64,000 bases of DNA from Ascarosepion bandense (taxonomy: Eukaryota > Mollusca > Cephalopoda > Sepiida > Sepiidae), in NCBI GenBank assembly GCA_037127315.1, contig JBBBDQ010001918.1, positions 5,422,501-5,486,500 of the forward strand. The letters are read 5' to 3'. The notes under the pieces were generated by a model. It was not told the DNA's origin and did no database searches. It saw only the letters and a program-made list of their open reading frames with translations. Positions 55,396 through 64,000 of this stretch are shown piece after piece. Made by a program: the position numbers and the translations under genes. Each line of letters starts with the position of its first letter. The stretch's first letter is position 1.

Positions 55396-56264
55396 TACCT
55401 CACTAAGAGTGGATGTATAGATCTGTATTCGGCTATTTGTTGAATCTAATTATTATTTTCTATAACCCTATCTTAATATCCACCCTATACAAGGCCTAAG
55501 ACTCGCTTGAACTTGTGTTACAGAAAAATACGTCCAGCTACATGTAATGTGTTATTTACAGCGTCTGCTGCTACTGGATACAGCAATCGTCTTGGCCGAC
55601 ACAGAACACGTATATTAAAGATATAAACTTATATTAATTTATTCTTCGTCAGTGACGGTTGTGTGGAGTGATAGGCAGAGGACACCACAGATATGCGTGG
55701 AAGTTGACGGGAGTCGGTGGCTTGAGGGTATTGTCTTCTCTTATCTCTGCTTTACGATCTCTCAATCTTCTGCCGGTTTCTTCATTCGGTCAGAAAAAAA
55801 GATCTTATATAAGCTGAAATTTTCACGCATTTTTGTCGTCTGGAGTTTTCGCTTAATTGTGTCATCTATGACTAGGCACATCTGTCAATGATTTTCGCCG
55901 ACTATTGCCTTTGCAGCCGGCTGCCTTTGTTGTAAGCACTCCTCTGTTAGTTCTGTTTATATTTTCTGCATTCGACCTCGACCAAACCTTTGTCGGTCAG
56001 CCATATTTCTGACGAGTCACAGAAATATATTACAGTTGAACAATGCGTTTTGATACAGTTTTTTCACTGACTTTTGAATTGGACATATCTGCCCAATTTC
56101 CGTTCGTATTGTAAACAAAGCAATTTGTAAAGAGTGAGAATTTTTCTTTAATATATGTTTAATAAACAAACAGAGCAGATACTCAAATACGAGTGCCTAT
56201 TAAAATAATGTTTAAGTAAAAAAAATATGCATCCCTCTCTTTGTAGAGTTTACAGTTTTGCTGG
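55396..56264. other. No recognisable gene
   Basis: A small frame at 55652-55891 is unassigned. No repeat partner seen in the window. Confidence 0.45.
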
Positions 56265-56460
56265 TCCTGAGCATGACAGTAAACTGCATCTTGCAGCAAG
56301 GCGTCTGATTAGGAGGTTGTGAGGAGCATGGAACCACCTCTTAAATGCTGTTGTTCCCAGGTCCACCCTGACCCGGAGTGGTAACACCTGTTAGGTTCCA
56401 AGCTACGGTCAAATAGTTAATCCCCAAACTGGGGTCAAAACACTATGAAAGTATAAAAAT
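56265..56460 (+). repeat. Dispersed repeat shared with 57805-58030
   Basis: AACTGCATCTTGCAGCAA, GCATGGAACCACCTCT, CAGGTCCACCCTGA and CCCCAAACTGGGGTCAAAAC recur in order at 57.8-58.0 kb. There is no A/B box or coding sequence; family unknown. Confidence 0.85.
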
Positions 56461-56679
56461 ACACTTTTATAGAACAATATAAATAAAAATAAAATTTTAT
56501 AGAAAAATATACATTTTTGAAAAAAATTATTACCAAAACACATTTTGAAAGATAAAATTATTCTCAACAATACATTTTGAAACACAAAAAAACACACACT
56601 TTAAAACCCCACATTTTTGGGATTAAATAACCCACAGAGGTTGATATGCCGTTAAACAAAGCACAAATACAGTTTTCTT

Positions 56680-56990
56680 TTTAATCATATCACCCCGAGC
56701 AAGGTGCTAACGCCACTGATGTGCAGGGGGCTACATAGGAGTGAAAAGATTGGAAAAGAGAAAACCGGAAACCGCATCCTAAACAGGAAACAAGGGATGA
56801 GCCTCTTCACCTGTTCAATAGACGTGGGTGGAGTGTGAACCGGGTGATAGATAGATATATCTACTCCAATTGAAAGAAAAAAGTGAGAAGATTGGAAAAG
56901 AGAAAAAAACCGGAAACCGCATCCTAAACAGGAAACAAGGGATGAGCCTCTTCACCTGTTCAATAGACGTGGGTGGAGTGTGTTTTGCGG
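56680..56990 (-). repeat. L-B-tailed element, tandemly duplicated
   Basis: Same family and same duplicated structure as 29318-29670: the L-B tail, then two copies of a block with AGAGAAAACCGGAAACCGCA and TCAATAGACGTGGGTGGAGT. Confidence 0.78.
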
Positions 56991-56994
56991 TTAT

Positions 56995-57205
56995 TTTTTG
57001 TTACCACAACTCCCACTTTTGAAGATGGTCTCGGAAGGAGATTGAAATTACTTGGGAACATCTGTCAATGTCACAGCACATTTTTTACATCTTTCTATTA
57101 TAATACGCGAAATATTATCCGTGAGTATAAACAGATTTTATTAAAAATAATCAGACACAATGTTTGCAAATTATTTACTCTGACATGTCTAAAAGAAAAG
57201 TTGCT
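56995..57205 (+). repeat. PLE-like 3' region with hammerhead-like core
   Basis: TTGAAGA at 57019, GGTCTC-GGAAG-GAGATT as stem II, then GAAAT at 57044. Downstream, ATACGCGAAATATTATCCGT and an A/T-rich end lead into a microsatellite, as in other PLE 3' ends. The first core base is T instead of C. Confidence 0.5.
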
Positions 57206-57214
57206 GCCTAAATG

Positions 57215-57221
<7 letters not shown>

Positions 57222-57285
<64 letters not shown>
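57222..57285. repeat. TA / GT / TA microsatellite
   Basis: Compound dinucleotide run. Confidence 0.96.
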
Positions 57286-57291
<6 letters not shown>

Positions 57292-57299
57292 ACATAACT

Positions 57300-57462
57300 A
57301 TGTTATAATATGACTACAAATGTAGTTACTTTGTAGTGATATTATAACATATTTTTGTTATAATTTCTAGATAAATATTATTAGCTCTATTTTGTATTGA
57401 TAATTTTTAAGAATAGTGTTTCTTTCGATACGGAATATTATTCCATCCATACCTACCCTATA

Positions 57463-57465
<3 letters not shown>
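57300..57465 (+). repeat. Dispersed repeat shared with 960-1110
   Basis: Same order of words: TTTGTAGTGATATTATAA, TAGCTCTATTTT, AAGAATAGTGTTTCTTT and ATACCTACCCTATACTT. It is followed by (TA)n at 57466-57515. Confidence 0.75.

Positions 57466-57515
<50 letters not shown>
57466..57515. repeat. (AT)n microsatellite
   Basis: About 25 TA dinucleotides. Confidence 0.97.
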
Positions 57516-57517
<2 letters not shown>

Positions 57518-57804
57518 GTGCCAGCATAGTTTATGACCAACTTGGTTTGCATGTGTCCTACATAGTAAATTATTTATTGATATAAGTATTTTTTAAAACT
57601 AATTATTTTTTACTTTTATTTAATTTTAATTCATTTAATTGTTACCAGCAGTTCTTTAGCGACCTGTTGCTAAGCATATTAAAACAGCGTTCTTTAATAT
57701 GAAACAAGCATTTCTGTAACTGTCAGTTATCAGACAGTTATACGCCCTGTCGCCTGGGGCTTCGTACGCTGACTTCATTTCTGCAGAGAGGTATTCCCAC
57801 CCCG

Positions 57805-58030
57805 CAATGAAACGTCTTGGGTATGACGATGAACTACATTCGGGTCCTGGGTTTGAGGATAAACTGCATCCAGCAGCAATATGGGAAGTTTTGCGTTGCA
57901 TGGAACCACCTCTAAATTTGTGTTGTTTTCAGGTCCACCCCGATCCTGTCTGGTAGTGCGTGTTAGGGTCCCAGTCATGGCAAATAGGTAACCCCCAAAC
58001 TGGGGTCAAAACCCTATGGACGTAAAAAAA
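57805..58030 (+). repeat. Dispersed repeat, second copy of 56265-56460
   Basis: Shares the four landmark words listed for the first copy, diverged by roughly a fifth by eye. Confidence 0.85.
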
Positions 58031-58855
58031 TAGATTTTTATAGTGAAAATTCCAGCATTATTCTTTTGGAAAAGAAAATAATGCCAGCAATACATGTTTG
58101 AAGGAAAAAATTTCACCATCAATATATTTATGAAGAAAAAATATGACTAACAATACATTTTTACAATATATTTTTGAAGAATAAGTATGCATACCAGTAA
58201 TATAACTGATTTTTGAGAAAACCCTCTTTACAAAAATACCTAAATAAATCTTTAAACAGATTTCTTACAAATAATATATAATTTATTCATACGATTCTAC
58301 TGCCAAAATCTCGTCGGCATTAAATAATCCATAGAGGAACCAGTCAGTTATAATACTTTCTCATTATATTTTTAAGGTAGCTCACAGACTGTGTTAGTGA
58401 CAGTATTTTGTAGGCCACATTCAAAAACACGGCTGAATACTATACCGGCGTCAAAAATACTATCAAAGAAGAGACATGCCTTCCGGAACAACCTATGAAC
58501 CTTTTTGCATTGCATTAGTTTCTGCTAACATAATCGGTTTGCGCTGTGCAGAGGGTGCGAGAAAGAAATTATAGCCCTCCTGCAAAGTGTGTCCGTCTGA
58601 AGGTATCCATCATTCGAAACAATTTGTTTGTAAATTGTTCGTGCGCAGTTCGAGGTAATTCGCGCCAGAGCGTCTCGGGTGTGATTCTGGGAAATATGGT
58701 TATCAGAGAGCGGCATGCAAATAACAAATCTAGAAAGAGGCGTGCGCAGGCAACGATGACAAGAATGGAACTCATGCGCTAATTCATCTATTAATGCCCT
58801 AACGTTTCTTGACCTTTTCTGTCTTTTGGTCCGACTGTGTTATCTGTCAATATAC
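58031..58855. other. No assigned gene; GC-richer patch at 58540-58790
   Basis: The patch holds a 78-codon frame ending in an Arg/Lys-rich stretch and an overlapping frame on the other strand. Without a domain or splice context I do not call a gene. Confidence 0.4.
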
Positions 58856-58990
58856 ACCCTTGTGCAAATTAATTGAAACAAGACGATAAATGTCTTCCAA
58901 GGATCTTTCATAATTTTTCTGATCACGTGTACGTCGTTTCTTGGCGTTGTTTTTCCCTTCCGACCGCATTTTCTTTTATGTTTTGGACTG

Positions 58991-59035
<45 letters not shown>

Positions 59036-59182
59036 TTAGCAGAGAAACACCCTTGTGCAAATTAACTAAAACAAGATGGATAATGTATTCCTAAGATTTT
59101 TCACATTATCCCTGATCACGTATACGTCGTCTCTTGGCGTTGTTTTTCTCTTCCGACCGCATTTTCTTTTATGTTTTAGTCT

Positions 59183-59249
<67 letters not shown>

Positions 59250-59261
59250 TGAACATACTGC

Positions 59262-59311
<50 letters not shown>

Positions 59312-59344
59312 ATCAGGCTGAGATAGATACATGCAAATAGGCTG

Positions 59345-59395
<51 letters not shown>

Positions 59396-59516
59396 CCCTT
59401 GTGCAAATTAACTAAAACAAAACGGATCATGTATTCCTAAGATCTTTCACAGTATCCTTTATCACGTATACGTTGTCTTTCTCTTCCCACCGCATTTTCT
59501 TTTAATTTTTAGTCTG

Positions 59517-59559
<43 letters not shown>

Positions 59560-59616
59560 ATCAGGCTGAGATAGATACATGCAAATAGGCTGAGATAGAT
59601 ACATGCAAATAGGCTG

Positions 59617-59649
<33 letters not shown>

Positions 59650-59662
59650 TTGAACATACTGC

Positions 59663-59736
<74 letters not shown>

Positions 59737-59870
59737 CCATTGTGCAAATTAACTAAAACAAAACGGATAATGTATTCCTAAGATCTTTCACATTATCATT
59801 GATCACGTATACGTCGTCTCTTGTCGTCTTTTTTTTTTCTCTTTCGACCACATTTTCCTTTAGGTTTTGG
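58856..59870. repeat. GATA macrosatellite with conserved spacer
   Basis: A roughly 120-bp spacer (CTTGTGCAAATTAACTAAAA, then GATCACGTATACGTCGTCTC and CCGCATTTTCTTTTA) recurs four times (near 58858, 59049, 59396 and 59739), each followed by (GATA)n of different length. Words AATCAGGCTGAGATAG and GAACATACTGCGATAG also repeat. Confidence 0.93.
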
Positions 59871-60242
59871 ACAGATGGATCCAGTCTGTTTTTTTGACTG
59901 GATGACACGACTACTTCAAAGAACAGGCTAGGAAGGAAACCGGCATCAATACTGGAAAGATATCACGTTACCCGAAGAGAAAATAATCAATACTGGAAAT
60001 AAATGGAAGAGCTTCTGGACATGCTGAATTTATTTTCTTAAAAAATCGCTTAAAACAATGATTTTATAATCTTCAATCGAAAGTAAGACTAGCTTCTTGC
60101 TTAATGAATACCGAATTTTTCCTCATAAGAAAACGCTTACTAAGTCCGATCCTAAATAGGAATCAAAGTATAAATCTTTACTCTTGTTTAAACGACCGGT
60201 CAGAGTGTAAAGAGGACAATAGATGGACTTGTCAATTATTAT
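59871..60242. other. No recognisable gene
   Basis: Nothing assignable. Confidence 0.5.
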
Positions 60243-60279
60243 TTGTCTATATATTCATGAGATGAGGTAATATTTATAG

Positions 60280-60705
60280 TATTTACATTGTTCGGACACT
60301 TGTCCTCATATTTGTTACCATTTGTACGACGTTTCAGAGGCTAAGAATTTCAAGCCGAACCATTTATTACAAATACTGGGGTATATGAACTCCATTCCTT
60401 GCCTAGTGCCTCTTCTGGAAGACATGATTTATCTACCTCTAAACCTGTAAGTTACTTGTTCATCACTGATGTAGACTGGGATTGAACTTACAACGCTTTG
60501 GGTCAAGTCACAGGAACTAACCAACATCTATATCCACTGGGCCATGTGTCCTTAAGAAGTTCATATACCCCAGTCATCGTAATAAAGGGTTCGGTTCGAA
60601 ATTCCTAGCACCTGAAGAAGACCGGATCGTACAACGGCTGAAACGTCGTACAATTGGCAACAAAGTTGAAGACAATAGTCCGAATAATGTGAACATTGTA
60701 AACTA
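60280..60705. repeat. Long inverted repeat (PLE-like arms) around a SINE-C head
   Basis: The arm 60280-60395 pairs imperfectly with 60556-60705 over more than 110 bp (outer TTTACATTGTTCGGAC, inner GGTATATGAACT). The right arm has CTGAAGA (60612), AGACCG...CGGCT, then GAAAC (60640) and GTCGTAC. Between the arms, on the minus strand, 60462-60545 is a tRNA-like head with TGGCCCAGTGG and AGTTCAATCCC. Inverted terminal modules are known for Penelope-like elements, but no protein remnant is present. Confidence 0.75.
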
Positions 60706-60954
60706 TTGATCTTGATTTTGGTGACTTAAATATGTAGATTGCATCTTGGGCAGTACGTTCGAATAGAAAAACAGGAATACTTCTGCTTATCTGCGATTTG
60801 CCGAACATCTGGTATTATGTGAAGTGCCAAACCATGGTGTGGGGATGATAGTAAAAAAGTGAAACATTGTTAAGAGCTACGAAGTGCTGGAAGATGTGGA
60901 GATCCATGATCGCACTCGTTTCTAAAGAATAAGGCACATTGAAGAAGAAATCAT

Positions 60955-60956
60955 TT

Positions 60957-60988
<32 letters not shown>

Positions 60989-61308
60989 TTCTCTTCTATG
61001 TGCCCTGTCCTTTTAGGGCGTAGGTGATCATGGCTTTCCACCTCTCCCTATCGCTGGTGGCTTTTAGCACTCTTTCTCCTGTTACACCACACAACCTTTA
61101 TTCCGTCATCCACCTGATCAAGTCCTTCAAATATGTTATCCGTTCTTAACCCTGTCTCATTTTCCCTCTATCTGGCCTGTTAGTATCAGGTTCTCCAAGC
61201 CCTCGTTCCTCGTTGCATGTCCAAGGTCAGCTGTCTCTTCCTGATTCTCAGTATTAATTTTCTTTTCTTTTCCATCCTTTCCAATACCTCATCGTTGCTC
61301 ACATGCTG
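60955..61308 (-). pseudogene. L-A LINE 3' end
   Basis: The left end is the GAA tail (TTC run) and GGCACATAGAAGAGAA. The interior corresponds to the TYL--L-RWM and LTGxIEG regions. It is truncated at ATGTGAGCAACGATGAGGT, i.e. just inside the HVSNDEV segment that forms the 43-48 kb satellite. Several lesions. Confidence 0.83.
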
Positions 61309-62095
61309 AATATGACTTATACTCAAAAAAAGAAATAAATCTTTTTAGTTTTTCGTCATTTCCAAATTCATGAAAAAAGCGAAAATAATTCCAATGGAAG
61401 CAACAACGGATTTTCCTGAAAATTCAAACTGGTCAGCTCTGCAGGAACGTGCTTGTCATAGTTAATAAGATAACATCGAGATAAACCATAACATTAATTT
61501 TTCTTTCGGCGAATGATCTGTAAGAAGTGCAAACAGTTTCGGAGTTAGTAAAACTGGAAAATTATGCATTACAATCTAATCCAAAACGTCTGCTTTAGTT
61601 ATCACGCATGCGTGAAAGTGTCAACAAAAGATGAAATGCAGGAATACAAATTACGTCACTCCTGAAGAGAAATCAGCTTAAGAAAGACACGGCCGAAGCG
61701 TCGACTTAAGTTGTCTTAACACCACATCTTGATAACGGTTTTCGTTCTGTTTGGCAAAAACGTTAATAAACTTAATAGCTTAAGTCGTGCATATGACCAA
61801 ATTTGACGAGAAATAATTTTTTTACAGTGTTTTGTCTATTTTCACATTATCCCTATTTCTAATATAGAACGATTTTACCATTTGCACATTCTAATTTAAT
61901 GCGTTCTAAGGGCGTTCAGATTCCGATATTTTCCCCACACACATGTATAATATACGGCCTATGTTGTCAATAATCGTCACTCAAATCTATTCACAAAGAA
62001 ACAGCTTACGATAGCTGTCTAATATCTATAATATGAATTATATAACGATCTATTAACATAAGTATATAAAAATATCTAATCTAAACTTATTTATA
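61309..62095. other. No recognisable gene
   Basis: A weak CTGAAGA...GGCCGAAGCGTC motif at 61663-61703 lies in a CTTAAG-flanked inverted repeat. No coding sequence. Confidence 0.4.
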
Positions 62096-62790
62096 AATGA
62101 AACTTTGTCTCTGCGTGTGTGTCTGTGTGTGTATCCCTTACCTATAGACTCCGAAACGGCTGAACCAATTTTCTTGAAAATTGACACAGTTGCACTATAA
62201 GCGTCTGCGAGTGTTCTTAGCTAGGTTTTAAGTTGAGGTACCCCAGATAAATATCGAAAATCGATAATCGAAAAAATCGGGTTATAAAAGGAGTGGTTCG
62301 ATTTTAATCAAATTTGATACACTCATAGACAAAGACATGATAAACGATATTCAGAAGTTTCAAGGTTGCAGTTCTTACAATAGTGCAGAAAATCGATAAT
62401 ATATATAAGGCAATATGTGTGTGTGTCTGTTTATCTGACTGTATGTCTGTATTTTTTCAGCCCTTTTATTTTAGTTTTAGCTTTGGGTTTGGCTCTAAGT
62501 TGGTATAATTGTAGTTCTTAGTTTCAGCCATGATAACATTTACTCCGTGGACTTATTTAACTTTCAAAATTCAGTTTACGACGAAAAAAACTTATTTGAT
62601 ATCGATACTAGGAAATCAAAATTTGACTTACATCCATTCATTTTTCTTTCAGTCTACGGTTTCGCTTTAAGTGGAAACAACTATTGCTTTTTAGTCTTTC
62701 CTGTCAATGTCCAAAGAGTCTGAGCTCCAGGACCATGGATTAGTTTTAAAGCTTTCATTACACCCGAGCAACGCCGGGCTATACTGCTAG
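62096..62790 (+). mobile_element. Non-autonomous Helitron, longer copy
   Basis: Begins near ACTTTGTCTCTGCGTGTGTG, a 5' style common in Helitrons (TC near the start, then TGTGTGTCTG), and ends GAGCAACGCCGGGCTATACT then GCTAG and T at 62791. It shares its full internal order with 24593-25252. It has no Rep/helicase. Confidence 0.8.
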
Positions 62791-63057
62791 TTATTAATAT
62801 TTATGATAATATTTTATATCTACAATAATATCAAAGAACTGCGTTATGGCCATAGATCGGGTTCACTTGCACGACACTTTCTTGAAGGTTAACATGTCAC
62901 CTGTAGAAACTCACTGCAATCTGTGCACATGTTGGCCATGTCACGATATTAGTGAATAAATTTAGACCACTCAACCCAAGGAAGGACTGAAAATCCTAGA
63001 AAATGAACAGCCCACAAAAAAGTAAAGTATTATTCACTTCATGAATTTAATATGTGC

Positions 63058-63061
<4 letters not shown>
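62791..63061. other. No recognisable gene
   Basis: Nothing assignable. Confidence 0.5.

Positions 63062-63105
<44 letters not shown>
63062..63105. repeat. (AT)n microsatellite
   Basis: About 22 TA dinucleotides. Confidence 0.97.
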
Positions 63106-63106
<1 letters not shown>

Positions 63107-63109
<3 letters not shown>

Positions 63110-63312
63110 GTGTACGCATCTCGCTATTAGGCGCGTATAAAGATAATATATGCGCTAAAATGTCTGCCTTCTTCCGCCGAGCGCCCATGGAGGTAGAGTC
63201 GCCGACTGACGCCAATTCGGGCGGGTTTTAATCCTGGGTTAAAGGGCAATCGGAGTCTAACCGTACTGATGGGCTGTGGTGCAGCGAAGCAAATCTGTCT
63301 GCGGATGACAAT
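63107..63312 (+). repeat. SINE-B copy
   Basis: CGAGCGCCCATGGAGGTAGA (A-box region, with a small deletion), GGGTTTTAATCCTGG (B box) and AATCTGTCTGCGGATGACAA (3' end), then (AT)n. Confidence 0.88.
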
Positions 63313-63322
63313 ATATATATAT

Positions 63323-63506
63323 ACTAGAAAAGATTTTACATTTTATACAATTTCATGGGTAATACGCATATTGCAGACAAACCTGCTCGACAGACCCAAA
63401 TGATACAACAATATAATATTAACTGTTCGGCTCATTTGGGTCTGAGTTTGCTGCGCAGTGCGTATTACCCATGAAATTGTATAAAATCTAAAATCTTTTC
63501 TAGATT
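63323..63506. repeat. Inverted repeat, about 80-bp arms
   Basis: CTAGAAAAGATTTTACATTT through GGGTAATACGCA at the left pairs with TGCGTATTACCC through AAAATCTTTTCTAGA at the right. ACCCAAATGA/TCATTTGGGT pairs near the loop. No core motif was recognised. Confidence 0.88.
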
Positions 63507-63604
63507 ATATTACTCTGTTAAATTAAATAAATATATTTAACGTTAAGTTTTTTTTAGTTTGTTTCTATCTAAATTTACCTGAATTAAATACCAAATATTC
63601 AACG

Positions 63605-63640
<36 letters not shown>

Positions 63641-64000
63641 CTAAATATATATATAAATCTAAATGAATAAAGAACGAAGAAGATAATTGCAACGTCTGAA
63701 ATATTAATTTAAAAGAGTGCTCAATATAAAAATAGAGCAATTAATATTTATTATAAACTATACTTTAGAACGTGTACAAACTACTATCTACTACAGTACA
63801 TTTTGTATTGACATTGAAAGAACTATGTCTCACCAGGTAGTTAATAATAATGGTATATATATATATATATATATATATTGTGTGTGTGTGTGTTTAAAAA
63901 GTAATGCCCTTTTTATTTATTAACTTTTATTGAAGAAAAATAATTAGTTTAATACGCCTTGTATATATGTATATTTGTGTGTGTGAGTGTGTGCTAAAGA
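63507..64000. other. AT-rich end of window, no gene
   Basis: (AT)n at 63606-63636 and 63853-63878. Otherwise unassigned. Confidence 0.6.

Noticed and set aside
61663..61703. CTGAAGA...GGCCGAAGCGTC as another hammerhead-like motif
   Set aside because: The loop is long, stem II does not pair well and the GAAA is interrupted (GAAG). It was left out of the main set.

Overview
The window looks like gene-poor intergenic or intronic DNA from a repeat-rich animal genome, most likely a coleoid cephalopod such as an octopus. That identification is an inference. It rests on several tRNA-derived SINE families, long AT, CA, GATA and GAA microsatellites, and many decayed LINE, Penelope, Helitron and mariner copies. 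I found no intact host protein gene, rRNA or functional tRNA. Nearly every open frame is either translated satellite DNA or a fragment of a transposon protein.

Working names for the repeat families. L-A: an RTE-like LINE known here only from its 3' end, with a GAA-rich tail. L-B: a CR1/L2/Daphne-like LINE with a conserved 3' tail. L-R: a non-LTR element with a restriction-like endonuclease, found between TAA repeats. SINE-A, SINE-B and SINE-C: three tRNA-derived SINEs with visible A and B boxes. PLE: remnants of Penelope-like elements with GIY-YIG endonuclease, whose 3' regions carry a hammerhead-ribozyme-like core.

Layout. 0-6 kb: SINE-B copies, an inverted repeat, a Tc1-like relic split by SINE-A, an L-R relic and a SINE-C/PLE composite. 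6-10.4 kb: L-A tails with a 0.9 kb polypurine (GAA) expansion. 10.9-20.1 kb: a short triplicated repeat, then an 8.5 kb array of about 72 copies of a 118-bp satellite. 20.3-25.3 kb: L-B, two PLE lineages, a MITE, SINE-A and a Helitron end. 26-30.4 kb: two large hairpins, a mariner-like element whose transposase end has become a 146-bp tandem repeat, and a MITE holding nested L-B insertions. 31-42 kb: L-A and L-B fragments, a second polypurine block, SINE-A, a SINE-B trimer split by L-B, and an ATCT array. 43-48.6 kb: an L-A 3' end in which a 128-bp coding segment is repeated about 40 times. 49.3-50.7 kb: two nearly identical L-R copies separated by (AAT)n. 51-64 kb: more L-B, PLE, SINE-B, a 31-bp minisatellite, a GATA macrosatellite, a PLE-like inverted repeat and a second Helitron.

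Nothing here works as a pathway. The interest lies in how elements interact: satellites born inside LINE or transposase coding sequence, TAA-targeted retrotransposons, and a ribozyme-like motif recurring at PLE ends and in inverted repeats. All family assignments come from reading motifs by eye; no database search was possible.
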